The notes under the pieces were generated by a model. The model was not told the DNA's origin, did no database searches, and saw nothing but the letters and a program-made list of their open reading frames with translations. The position numbers were made by a program, and so were the translations under genes. Positions 1-11,616 of a stretch of DNA of 64,000 bases are shown here, piece by piece. Numbering within the stretch: position 1 is the stretch's first letter; every line of letters starts with the position of its first letter. Location of the stretch: the NCBI GenBank assembly GCA_022575985.1, contig JAKSXM010000107.1, forward strand, positions 868,001 to 932,000, written 5' to 3'. Source of the stretch: Anagrus nilaparvatae (taxonomy: Eukaryota > Arthropoda > Insecta > Hymenoptera > Mymaridae).

Positions 1-700
1 ATCCGATTTTTTTATTTTTAAAAAATATTCAATAGATTTTGAGATATCAATCTCAGAAGTTAGTGGTCGAAAACATAAAAAAATTTAATTTTTTTTTACT
101 AAAACTGATTTTTCTCAGAATCTAAGGGGTTTTTCGAAATAAGCTTTAGTGCATATTATTTCTTGGAAAAAATGCTATTGTTTAGTATCTATATATTTAA
201 TTCTCGCGGTTTCTCGAGTCGTGAGATCGACGGCATCAAGCGAGGCACAATTTATTGATTATTTTGATTTATTGAGTTTATCCTCACGCGCCGAAAACCG
301 GCATCTTTTACCGCCCCTTCGCTTGCCGCGGCCAGTCTCACGACACGAGAAACACGACGAGCATCGTTTCTTTAACGTCTTATATAATTTATGAAAACAC
401 ATTTTTTAATTACGCAATTTTTAGTTTTATTTCAATGTCATACTTTTTTACGTTGATCTTCATATAATAAAGTGCAACCATTAAAACTTATACTGGATTT
501 ATGTTTGTATTGTGTCAAAGCGTGTTCGTTATTTTTTATATACATATTGTGAGAGAGGTGACGTGATTTGACAGTTATTTTGCAGTTCAATAAACGTTAC
601 ATTTTATTAATTAATTGAAAGTGTCATAATTATTTATTTTGCCTAATTTCCTGAACACGACTTTTATAGCCAAAGCCAGCAATATTTTTCAGCTATCGAT
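1..700. other. Unassigned flank with a small GC-richer island
   Basis: No gene could be supported. Bases about 220-360 are clearly richer in G+C than the surroundings and contain several CG dinucleotides, but the short open frame across them has no recognisable domain. The rest is AT-rich single-copy-looking sequence. Confidence 0.4.
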
Positions 701-704
701 ATGA

Positions 705-945
705 TTTCTTTATTTTTTTTAATTTGAGTTCTCAGTTTGGAGTTACAACGGTTTGAAGCTAAGTAGTTTAAATTTAAAAACTCAAAAAGTTGTCATTTTC
801 GCCACTTGATAACTTAAAATGGATTGTATCAAAATGTAAAAACCCAGTTGCATTCTATTTAGTAATAGATTTTCTAAAGGAACTTTGTTTAGTTTTTTAT
901 TTAATGCATTCATTGAAGAGAAATAGCAAAAAAACTATTTAGAAC
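705..945 (+). repeat. Left partner of an inverted repeat with 7685-7990
   Basis: The stretch running from the TTTGGAGTTACAACGGTTTG motif to the GCATTCATTGAAGAGAAATA motif reappears, diverged and reverse-complemented, at about 7685-7960. The two copies bracket the tandem-repeat block between them, so the satellite block has partial fold-back symmetry. Confidence 0.6.
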
Positions 946-964
946 CATTTTTTTTTTTTTATTT

Positions 965-1319
965 TCTCATAACTAGGACTGCCGACATCTAAAATTTTTT
1001 TTTTTTATTTTTTCATAACTAGGACTGCCGACATCTAAAATTTTTTTTTTTTATTTTTTCATAACTAGGACTGCCGACATCTAAAATTTTTTTTTTTTAT
1101 TTTTTCATAACCAGGACTGCCGACATCTAAAAAATTTTTTTTTTTTATTTTTTCATAACTAGGACTGCCGACATCTAAAATTTTTTTTTTTATTTTTTCA
1201 TAACCAGGACTGCCGACATCTAAAAAATTTTTTTTTTTTATTTTCTCATAACAAGGACTGCCGACATCTGAAAAAAATTTTTTTCTTATTTTTTCATAAC
1301 TAGGACTGTCGACATCCAA
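965..1319. repeat. 46-bp minisatellite, about 8 units
   Basis: The unit carries the core AACTAGGACTGCCGACATCT followed by a T-rich tract. Successive cores start near 971, 1017, 1063, 1109, 1157, 1202, 1250 and 1298, giving a 45-48 bp period. Single stray units recur near 1895, 1945 and 1998. The open frame on the minus strand is only a translation of the repeat and is not a gene. The GGACTGCCGA core appears in opposite orientation in the array at 7980-9650. Confidence 0.93.
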
Positions 1320-1339
1320 ATTATTTTTTTTTTATTTTT

Positions 1340-4320
1340 TAGACTTCAAATATTTTTATGTAATGTTAACATTGAAATATTTTTTTATAATATCGATATC
1401 AAATTCCTTATTCGATGAAATTTTTTGAATTTTTTCAGATATTATTTTTTAAAAATATATTTCAACATTAACATTGCATAAAAATATTTGAAATCCCAAT
1501 TTTTATATATAACAGAGCGTTATTCAAAAAAATTTAGAATGGTGTACAGTTTCTGCCAAAATCAATAAAAATATTTCAATGTTAACATTGCATAAAAATA
1601 TTTGAAATTCCAGCATTTGTATTAAGCATGACACTATTATAAAAAAATGTAAAATGACGTATAGTTTCTGCTAAAGTCAATAAAAATATTTCAATGCAAT
1701 CATTGCATAAAAATATTTGAAATTCCAACTTTTTTATAAAACCGGACACTATTAGAAAAAAATGTAGAATGAGATATATTTTCTGCTAACATCAATAAAA
1801 TTATTTCAAAGAGGGACGTAGAGAAACTAAAATAATTGAATTCAAAAGTTCATTTAACCCAATACTTTAACCCAAAAATTTTTTTTATTTTCTCATAACT
1901 AGGACTGCCGACATCCAAATTATTTTTTAAAAATATTTTTTCATAACTAGAACTACGGACATCTAAAATATTTTTTTAAATTTATTTTTTCATAACTAGG
2001 ACTGCCGACATCCAAATGATTATTAGAAAAAAATTTTAAATGATGTACACTTTCAGCTAAAATCAAAAAAAAAATTTAAATGCTATCATTGCATAAAAAT
2101 ATTTATAATTACAAATTTTGTATAAAACAGGAGAATATTAGAAAAAAATTTATAATGGCGTATAGTTTCTGCTAAAGTCAATAAAAAAATTTCAATGTTA
2201 TCATTGCATAAAAAAATTTTAAAATTCAATTTTCATATAAAAAAAGACACTATTATAAAAAAATTTTAAATGAAATATAGTTTCTGCTAAAGTCAATAAA
2301 AAAATTTCAATGTTATCATTGCATAAAAAAATTTTAAAATTCAATTTTCATATAAAACAAGACACTATTATAAAAAAATTTTAAATGAAATATAGTTTCT
2401 GCTAAAGTCAATAAAAAAATTTCAATGCTCTCATTGCATAAAAATATTTAAAATTACAACTTTTAAATAAAACAGGATACTATTAGAAAAACATTTTAAA
2501 TGATGTACAGTTTCAGCTAAAATCAAAAAAAAAATTAAAAGCTAACATTGCATAAAAATGTTTATAATTACAAGTTTTGTATAAAACAGGAGACTTTTTA
2601 AAAAAATTTAGAATGGCGTATAATTTCTGCTAAAGTCAAAAAAAAAATTTAAATGCTATCATTGAATAAAAATATTTGAAATTCCAACTTTTGTATAAAA
2701 CAGGAGACTATTAGAAAAAAATTTATAATGGCGTATAGTTTCTGCTAAAGTCAATAAAAAAATTTCAATGTTATCATTGCATAAAAAAATTTTAAAATTC
2801 AATTTTCATATAAAACAAGACACTATTATAAAAAAATTTTTAATGAAATATAGTTTCTGCTAAAGTCAATAAAAAAATTTCAATGCCATCATTGCATAAA
2901 AATATTTATAATTACAACTTTTGTATAAAACAGGAGACTATTAGAAAAAATTTTAAAATGATGTACAGTTTCAGCTAAAATAAAAAAAAAAAATTTAAAT
3001 GCTGTCATTGCATAAAAATATTTGAAATTCCAACTTTTATATAAAACAGGACACTAATCGAAAAAAATTTAGAATAGCATATAGTTTCTTCTACAGTCAA
3101 TAAAAATATTTCTATGCTATTATTGCATAAAAACATTTTTAATTACAACTTTTATATAAAACAGGACACTAATCGAAAAAAATTTAGAATGGCTTATAGT
3201 CTCTGCTAAAGTCAATAAAAATATTTCAATGCAATCATTGCACAAAAATATTTTAAGTTGCAACTTTTATATAAATCAGGACGACTAATCGAAAAAAATT
3301 TAGAATGGCGTATAGTCTCTGCTAAAGTCAATAAAAATATTTCAATGCAATCATTGCATATTAACATTTTAAATTACAATTTTTATATAAAACAGGACGA
3401 CTAATCGAAAAAAATTTTGAATGGCGTATAGTTTCTGCTAAAGTCAATAAAAAATTTTCATTGCAATCATTGCATAAAAATATTTGAAATTCCAACTTTC
3501 ATATAAAAGAGGACACTATTCGAAAAATATATATAATAGCGTATAGTTTCTGCTATAATACACCTGACAATATATTTTAAAATTTTTAGATGTTTTTCAA
3601 ATTTTGGACAATCAATATGAGTTTATCTTCTTAAGTTGTTAACGAAAAAAATATTAAAGAGGGGTATAATTTCTGTTTTCTGTTAAATTCAATACTAATA
3701 TTTCAATGCTATCATTGCAGAAAAATATTTGAAATTACAAGATTTCTATAAAACAGGACAATGTTTGAAAACATTTAAGTTGGGTATATTTTGCTAAATT
3801 CAATACTGATATTTCAATGCTATCATTGCATAAAAACATTTGAAATTACAACATTTCTATAAAACACGACGGAATTCAAAAACATTTAAGTTGGGTATAT
3901 TTTGATAAATTCAATACTATAATATATCAATACTATTATTGCATAAAAACGATTGAAATTACAACTTTTCTATAAAAAAGGAAACTTTTCAAAATAAAAC
4001 TAAAGTGAGGTATAGTTTCTGCTAAATTAATTACTAATATTTCAATACAATTGAAATTACAACTGTTCTAAAAAACAGGCTATTATTCGAAAAAATTGAA
4101 AGCGGGGTAGATTTTGCTAAATTTAAGACATATATTTCAATGCTATCATTACATAAAAATATTTGAGATTACAAGATTTCTATAAAACCGGACAATATTC
4201 GAAAACATTTAAGTTGGGTATATTTTTCTAAATTCAATACTAATAATTTAATGCTAATATTGCATAAAAACAATTGAAATTACAACATTTCTATAAAACA
4301 GGATTGTTTTAGAAAAAAAA
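1340..4320. repeat. 115-bp satellite array, decaying to the right
   Basis: The unit contains TAGTTTCTGCTAAAGTCAAT, then a TTTCAATGCTATCATTGCAT segment (with an inverted CAATG/CATTG core), then ACTTTTATATAAAACAGGAC. The TTTCTGCTAAAGTC motif recurs near 1549, 1663, 2166, 2281, 2396 and 2511, a period of about 115 bp. Units after about 3540 are more diverged, so the array is homogenised in the middle and eroded towards 4.3 kb. Confidence 0.92.
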
Positions 4321-4559
4321 ACGCTTCCAAGTGATTGGCACTATGGTTCCTCATCAACAATAGCAAAATATTTATAATGGTCTATTTTATCTAATAAAAA
4401 TGATAATATGAGATATCAGTATTTCATAAAAAAAAGTTAATTTTAAATCTGAACCGTAAAAAAAGTAGAAATCTTTCTAAACTGCAAGTAACTTATTAAC
4501 TATACCATATGCTTATCGTAATAATTCTAAATATTAATACTATCATAGAAAAAATTAAG

Positions 4560-5900
4560 TACTACGTCAAAAAAGGAAAAAAAATAAGGTATTTATGATT
4601 TTTTTATGTAAAAAATTTTGAAAAAAAAATTACGTCTTAAATGCTGAATTCCTTTATAAATGATAATTCCAGATATTAGCACTTTCATAGAAATAAATTT
4701 AGTACTAGGTCAAAATAGAAAAAAAAATTAAGATGTTTTTTTAATTTTTTTATATGAAAAATATTCACAAAAAAAATTTACAAAAATTACGTATCAGCTG
4801 GAGAATTCCTTTAAAAAAGATAATTCTAGATATTAGTACTTTCATAGAAATAAATTAAGTACTAAGTCCAAAAAGAAAAAAAATTATTGTTTTTTTAATT
4901 TTTTTATACAAAAAATTTTGAAAAAAAAAAAATTTCAAAAAAATTACATATCAGATAGAGAAATCCTTTAAAGCCATAATTCTGGATATTAGTACTTTCA
5001 TATAAATAAATTAAGTACTAAGTCCAAAAAGAAAAAAAATTATTGTGTTTTTTTAATTTTTTTATACAAAAAATTTTGAAAAAAAAAATTTCGAAAAATT
5101 ACATATAAGATGGAGAAATCCTTTAAAACCATAATTCTGGATATTAGTACTTTCATAGAAATAAATTAAGTACTACGTCCAAAAAGAAAAAAAATTATTG
5201 TGTTTTTTTATTAATCTTTTTATACAAAAAATTTTGAAGAAAAAAAATTTCGAAAAATTACATATTAAATGGAGAAATCCTTTGAAAACGATGATTCTGG
5301 ATATTAGAACTTTCCTAGAAATAAATTAGGTATTAGGTCCAAAAAGAAAAAAAATTATTGTATTTTTTAAATTTTTTATTAAATTTTATTAAAAAAATTT
5401 TGAAAAAAAAAAATTTCGAAAAATTACGTATCACATGAAATAATCGTTTAAAAACGATAATTCTAAATATTCGTACTTTCGTAGAAAAACATTAAGTACT
5501 ACATCCTAAAAAAAAAAATGGCATTTTTTATATATTTTGGCGGAAAAAATTTTGAGAAAAAAATTTTCAAAAAATTAAGTATCAGGTCCAAAAAATTACT
5601 TTTATAGAGGTTCTTAAAACTAGTACTTCCATGGAAGCAAATTATGTTCTACGTTCAAAAAAAAAAATAAATTGGTGTTTTTTGTATTTTTTTATGAAAA
5701 AAATTTTTTGAACAAATTTTTCAAAAAATTAAGTAGCAGATATCGAGTAAAAACCATACTTTCAAATATAAGCACTTTCTTGGAAAAAATGAGGTATTAC
5801 ATCCAAAATAAAAAAAAAAAAGTACCTCGAGCTTTTTTGGTGAAAAAAATTTTTAATAAAAAATTAGGTCTTAATGTCGTGTTGGCTGTGAAATATAACC
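4560..5900. repeat. ~157-bp tandem repeat array
   Basis: The unit contains GATATTAGTACTTTCATAGA, then AATTAAGTACTAAGTCCAAA and a run of A/T tracts. The GATATTAGTAC motif recurs near 4829, 4982, 5139 and 5299, giving a period of about 155-160 bp. Open frames here are low-complexity Lys/Asn/Phe translations and are not genes. Related sequence occurs at 45580-45960 and, inverted, at 54480-54960. Confidence 0.88.
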
Positions 5901-5913
5901 GGTTACAGTGCAA

Positions 5914-5966
5914 CATACATACATACATACATACATACATACATACATACATACACACACACACAG
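5914..5966. repeat. (CATA)n/(CA)n microsatellite
   Basis: About ten CATA units followed by several CA units. It sits in a conserved repeat context (an ACCGGTTACAGTG motif before it and an AAAACCGGTTTTTTAGC motif after it) that recurs at 8640-8800, so the microsatellite is part of a dispersed element rather than a free expansion. Confidence 0.95.
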
Positions 5967-6086
5967 AGACTTTTTTTAAAAACCGGTTTTTTAGCTTCCT
6001 GCACTGAGAAAAACGTTTCTTTGATTCAATGGTATATATCATTAATTTGATAAACTGATTTCATTGAAATGTAGCAATGAAATATT

Positions 6087-6628
6087 AACATGGAACATGT
6101 TTATAGGGAGGGGGTACTTCAGAACTTGAAAATTAAGGGGGGGGTCAAATTTGTCCTTTTTAAGGGGGGGGGGGTCAAATTTGTCCTATTTAAGGGGGGG
6201 GGGTCAAATTTGTCCTATTTAAGGGGGGGGGGGGGGTCAAATTTGTCCTTTTTAAGGGGGGGGGGGGTCAAATTTGTCCTTTTTAAGGGGGGGGGGTCAA
6301 ATTTGTCCTATTTAAGGGGGGGGTCAAATAAGACTTAGAATAATTAGGTAAGTATATATAAATAAATAAAATACTATTAAAAGACTTTGAAAAATCTGGG
6401 CTTAAGGACTTAGAATAATATCGATCTAGGGACTTGGAATAATTCAGGTTCAGGGACTTATAATAATTCAGGTTTAGGGAATCAAAATAGTTTGGGTTTA
6501 GAATCTTAACAACTAGTAAGGTAATAATTACAAATTACAACAATAGAAAGTTGTATTATATCTAGTCCTCATTTGGAAGTAAACATGTTCCATGCATTTA
6601 GGTTGTGTTTACACAAACCGGTTATAAG
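6087..6628. mobile_element. Non-autonomous element with inverted GGAACATGTTTA ends and a G-run minisatellite
   Basis: Left end AACATGGAACATGTTTATAG and right end GTAAACATGTTCCATG are inverted, the latter followed by a TACACAAACCGGTTATAAG motif. Bases 6137-6330 are a minisatellite of a run of 7-14 G followed by TCAAATTTGTCC and an A/T-rich spacer, with six full units and a degenerate seventh. Bases 6390-6500 repeat a GACTTAGAATAATTCAGG motif. Relatives sit at 24852-25213, 32046-32340, 32795-33262, 33715-33940 and 34700-34990. The 82-codon open frame over the G runs is an artefact of the repeat. Confidence 0.75.
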
Positions 6629-6639
6629 TTTTTCATTAA

Positions 6640-7500
6640 TTTAATGATATATATTATTAAAATTATTTTAATGAAATATAACTTTAGTTTAATGACTTAT
6701 TATTTTTTTTTTAAAGAAAATAAAATATTAAGTTTTTTAACCATGTGAGTCAGTTATTTTTTTATTCAATATTTTAAACACTGTTTTTATCGACTGAAGT
6801 TACGATGACCGCATATGTGTATTATTTAGTTTTTAATTTGTATCCCCCGTGTATTCGCTTATTATTGTTTCGCTATATTATATATTCGCACGCGCGCTTC
6901 GTATATCATGTAATAAAATTTTGATCTTTATATAGTAAAGGAAAGTCAATTTTATGACTTGCGAGAGTGATATTCCTAGAGCGACATCTGCTTATAACAA
7001 TTATATCAAAATTTTAAAGTAAATAATTAAATTTAAATAATTGAATATCATTTTTTTAATTAGTTTTAATATTTTTCAAATTTTGTTTAAAAAAAGAAAT
7101 TAGTAAAAAAGTATAGGTGAATATAAAATTTGTGAAAAAAAAATATATAATTAAATAAAAAAATTACAAACAGTTAATTTTTTTTAATAATTAATTAATT
7201 TATTTTTTTATGTATCAAAGATTAAATTAAATGGAAAGAAAATCATATCAACATTCTAAATCTATGAATGACAAGATGCATATCGTCAACTCTCTCTAGA
7301 CACACTCTGTATATTAAAGTATACCGTGGCGCCGTCTCTCTCAGTGAATTCCGAGTTGCGCAGTACAGTTTAAAATTACTGAATTTAAAATATTATTAAT
7401 TTAATGAAATATTTCATTGATTCAATAACTATACTATTAATTTAATAGAATATTTCATTGCTATATTTCAATGAAATCAAACCTATTAAACTAATGGAAT
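6640..7500. other. Unassigned AT-rich stretch
   Basis: No gene or clear repeat element was recognised apart from short ATTAATTTAATGAAATAT-type motifs flanking both sides (6640-6690 and 7380-7490). These resemble the sequence just before the element at 6087 and may be degraded repeat edges. Confidence 0.3.
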
Positions 7501-7519
7501 ATTTGTCTCAGTGTGAGGT

Positions 7520-7597
7520 CTCAAAACGTGCTTATATGCCAAAATATCGAAAATCAAAATTTCACCTATCACAAAGGTTCCTCTATGAGGAACCAAT
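7520..7597 (+). repeat. Conserved repeat module with a GGTTCCTC/GAGGAACC hairpin
   Basis: The module reads from a GTCTCAAAACGTGCTTATAT motif to a GGTTCCTCTATGAGGAACC hairpin (8-bp stem, 3-base loop). Other copies lie at 8803-8882 (same strand) and 54305-54400 (opposite strand). Hairpin and flank are kept in all three while the neighbouring satellite drifts. Confidence 0.75.
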
Positions 7598-7684
7598 TAA
7601 AGTGAAGTATAGTTTCTGCTAAATTCAATACTATTATTTCAATGAATAAACCCAATTACTCAATAAATCGGACTCTAAGTCTTT

Positions 7685-7990
7685 TTTTGCTATTTCTTTT
7701 TAATGAATACATTAAATAAAAAACAAAAAAAAAAGCGGCTTTAGAAATGCGTTTAATAAAAACAAAGCATTTTTAGATTTGAAGTGATGAAAAAAAGCGG
7801 CTTTAGAAATGCGTTTAATAAAAACAAAGCATTTTAAGATATGAAGTGATGAAAATGACCAATTTTTGAGTTTTTAAATTTTGTACTTCTTAGCTTTAAA
7901 CAGTTGTAACTCTGTGCCATGAACTAAAATTAAAAAAGATAGCATTTTTTCCAAGGAGTAATTTGCCCCGAAACTCTTTTATTTTATATA
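7685..7990 (-). repeat. Right partner of the inverted repeat with 705-945
   Basis: Reverse-complement relative of 705-945 (AACAGTTGTAACTCTGTGCC here against GGAGTTACAACGGTTTGAAG there). It contains a local tandem duplication: an AAAGCGGCTTTAGAAATGCG unit followed by GTTTAATAAAAACAAAGCAT occurs twice, about 62 bp apart. Confidence 0.6.
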
Positions 7991-9650
7991 TGAAATGACT
8001 CAAAAATTTGAATATGAAATAATATAGACATCGGCAGTCCTAAGAATAATAAAAAAAAACAAAAATTATAAGAATTTAACTGTATAGTAAAATTCATATT
8101 GTCGGTTTACAATATGAAAAAACTACAAAAATTTCAATTTATATTGTCGGCTATTTGATAGATGAAAAAACTCAAAAAATTTCACTATGAAATAAAATAG
8201 TTATCGGCAGTCTTAAGAATGAAAAAAATAAAAATTTTTTTAATTTGGCTGTATAGTAAAATTCATATTAGCTGTTTACAATATGAAAAAACTACAAAAA
8301 TTTCAATCTATATTTCTGGCTATTTTGTATATGAAAAATTAAAAAAATTTCACGATGTAATAATATAGATATCGGCAGTCCTAAGAATGAAAAAAAAATT
8401 AGAAATATTTAACTGTATAGTAAAATTCATATTGGCGGTATACAATATGAAAAAACTAAAAAATTTACCATGTATATTGTCGGCTATTTATATATGAAAA
8501 AACTCAAAAAATTTAATTATGAAATAAGATAGGTATCGGCAGTCCTAAGAATAAAATAAAAAAAAAAATTTTTAAATTTAATTGTATAGTAAAGTTCATA
8601 TTAGCTGTTTACAATATGAAAATACTATGAAAATACCTGGAGATTTTTTGGTGAAAAAAATTTTATAAAAAAAATAGGTCTTAATGTCATACTGGTTGTG
8701 AAATATCACCGGTGACAGTGCTACATACATACATACATACATACATACACTCACACACACACATACAGAATTTTTTTAAAAACTGGTTTTTTAGAATCCT
8801 GAGGTCTCAAAACGTGCGTATATGTCAAAAAATCAGAAATTAAAATTTTACCTAAAACAATGGGTCCTCTATGAGGAACCAAAATCATAAATATTTCACT
8901 CTAGAGTAAAATTAATATTGATTTTCTGCAATATAAAAAAACAGCAAAAATTTCAATCTATAATGTTAGTTGTTTTATATATGAAAAAACTCAAAAATTT
9001 CACCATATATATAGAGTATAATGGATATCGGCTGTCCTATTTATGAAAACATTATAAAAATTATAAAAGTTTATAAAAAATATTATAAAAGTTTCACTCG
9101 ATAGTAAAATTCATATTGATTGTCTACAATATGAAAAAACTGAAAAAATTTCAATCTATATTGTTGACTGTTTTATATATGAAAAAAACCCAAAAAATTT
9201 CACTATAGAGTAAAATGGACATCTTCTGTCCTATTTATGAAAAAAAAAAATAATAAATATTTCACTCCAGAGTAAAATTCATATTGATTGTCTAAAATAT
9301 AAAGAAACAGAAAAAATTTCAATCTATATTGTTAGTTGTTTTATATATGGAAAATCCCAAAAATGTCACCATAGAGTAAAATGGATATCGGCTGTACTAT
9401 TAATTGAAAAATAAAAAATTATAAAAATTTTACTCTATAGTAAAATTTATATTGGCTGTCTACATTATGAAAAAAATTCAAAATTTTCAATCTATATTGC
9501 TGGCTGTTTTATTTATGGAAAAGCTAAAAAAATTTCACCATAGAGTGAAATGGATATCGCCTGTCCTATTTATGAACAATAAAAAATTATGAAAATTTCA
9601 TTCTATAGTAAAATTCATATTGATTGTCTACAATATCAGTGGTGATGAAT
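7990..9650. repeat. ~165-190-bp satellite array
   Basis: The unit contains GATATCGGCAGTCCTAAGAA, a GTATAGTAAAATTCATATTG segment and an ACAATATGAAAAAACT segment. TCGGCAG starts near 8031, 8203, 8372 and 8535. The array is interrupted at 8640-8880 by a copy of the CATA-microsatellite/hairpin module, then continues more diverged to about 9650. Confidence 0.88.
8720..8766. repeat. (CATA)n/(CA)n microsatellite, second copy
   Basis: Same arrangement as at 5914-5966: an ACCGGTGACAGTG motif before it, CATA units, CA units, then AAAACTGGTTTTTTAG and a GTCTCAAAACGTGC motif. Confidence 0.93.
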
Positions 9651-9659
9651 ATGAAAATA

Positions 9660-10540
9660 GAAAATATTTAAATATTAATTATCTACGATATGAAAAAAAC
9701 TGCAAATTTTGTTAAAAAAACTGCATATCACTATATTTTATTTTCAATTATTATTTATTATCAATAATTATTTATGTTATAAAATATACCTCATTAGTTA
9801 TAAATATTTATAAATAATCATGTAACTTTTTCTTAATATGAATTATAAAATTTTTTTGTTAATTTTAGAAGTATAAAATTAATTCTGTTCTCATTCATTT
9901 TTAAATAAAATTTTAAATTGCATTTAAATCACGTATGATTAAATTTATTATAATTAACTAAATATGATTAAAATATAAAAAAATTAATGCACAAGAGGTT
10001 TTATTTGGTTAAGCCGAGCATCGCGAGGCCAATCAGCTAGTAATATGTTAAAACAATTTTTTATAAAATTTGATACTTTTTTCATTAATTTTTACAAATA
10101 TTTTGTAATAATATGCCTGACCCACCCCTTTCACCCCCGTTTTTAGGGTATATTTAAAGGTTTTAGGTGAAAACTAATCTCAGATTCTAAAAGAGCTTGA
10201 AATTTTCCCATAGGGATGAACTTTTAAGCCACTTACCTACAAAGGAATATATTTATTTTTGCTCACTTCCAAAACTCTCCGCCCCTCGGTTAATGAGTTA
10301 AATCAATTAATGATGTAATTTTCATAAAAGGTTACAACAAATATCGTTTTGACTCAATACCACTTTCTACATCTTTTAAAGTGAAACGAACTTTCATACA
10401 ATCTTTAAATAACATTAATTGGAAATAAATAAAAAAATATTCTTAAAAGTATATACCAAGAACATATTATATTTAATCAATAAATTAGTTAATTAAATTT
10501 ATTATATTTAAAATACGTTTAATTAATCCTTATTATGTAA
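9660..10540. other. Unassigned AT-rich stretch
   Basis: No gene seen. Bases about 10040-10090 match 38108-38156, the sequence just left of the second copy of the 11.6-kb repeat, so this is probably the edge of a dispersed element. Confidence 0.3.
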
Positions 10541-10542
10541 AT

Positions 10543-11470
10543 GGGTGCTTTTCACAGGAACAGAATACATAGTGCCCCCCCCCCCCCACTTATATCCGAA
10601 ACGAAAGCTCTTTTATACTCCTTTTTCTTTTCAAAAGTTAATAAATAATTTTTTTTTAAGTTCAAATCAACTGCGCACATATTGCTGAGTTAACGAAAAA
10701 GTTTTCTTGAGTCTATGTGATCAAAATGTTAAAAACGTCCGCTGTCCTTTTGCTAAACTGTAAACTTTGAGTAATCATACGGCTTAAAATTTGAATTTAA
10801 ATTTTTCTGTTGGGTGCACATGACGTATTTAGGTCCCAAAAATCATTTTTTTCAATGAAGTCCTCTTAGCGTATTGTCATATTCAAGTCTGTCCCCCGGT
10901 TTTATCTATTTGATTTTAAAATTTTAAGCTTCCCAATATTTTACTGATGCGCAGTATATATTTACACGCTTTGTAGGTCTGTCTGCATTTTTTTTTAACT
11001 TAATTACTCATATATGAATCGTGGAAGTTTGGATAATAAATGGTTTATCAACGAAAATTTTTAGTTTAAAATTTCTTAAACACTCATACAAAATAAAAAT
11101 GTTAAAAACGTCCGGGTAGTTTTCTCAAAGTGTAAGCGATATTTTACTTAATGAATCTTGTTCGGTAACGTGTTTTGATGAAAAAATAAGGTATCCAAAA
11201 TATGAGAAAATTTTGTGGCTTCAATCAAGAGCTATTTAAATATTAGTCTCGAAATATGAAAAACGTCCGTGTAAAAAACGTCCGCATAAATAAGAAATCT
11301 CATAAGAATAACACGTAGAATTTACTTTTATATTTGTAGCAGTACCACTCAAAATTTTAAGTTTTTTCGACCTTGAAAAACATAAAACTACAAAAAAATT
11401 TGAAAAAAAAAGATAATAAATGTTGTGCCGTAAGCGAGAAAAAAATATACAGTTCCTGTAAAAAGCACCC
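10543..11470. mobile_element. 0.93-kb element with ~21-bp terminal inverted repeats
   Basis: The left end GGGTGCTTTTCACAGGAACA and the right end, read on the minus strand as GGGTGCTTTTTACAGGAACT, are inverted copies with two mismatches. The flanks suggest a 4-bp AAAT duplication (10539-10542 and 11471-11474). The interior repeats an ATGTTAAAAACGTCCG motif and has no convincing transposase. A 17-bp C run lies near 10567. Likely a non-autonomous DNA element; the superfamily is not assigned. Confidence 0.7.
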
Positions 11471-11616
11471 AAATATACATATAAAATATTTCATACATAA
11501 CATATTTGTTGTGTAACTAAATTAGTTTGATTTTTCACTTCAACTAATATACCCAACTAATATAATATTTCAAATAGTAATTATCATCTATATTAAAAAA
11601 AAAGGAGTGTATTATT

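Noticed and set aside
1065..1319. Repetitive 84-codon minus-strand frame (DVGSPxYEKIKKK units)
   Set aside because: It is the translation of the 46-bp minisatellite; no start context, splice signals or conservation apart from the repeat.
6090..6338. 82-codon Gly-rich frame
   Set aside because: Produced by G runs and the TCAAATTTGTCC minisatellite; frame depends on run length, which varies.
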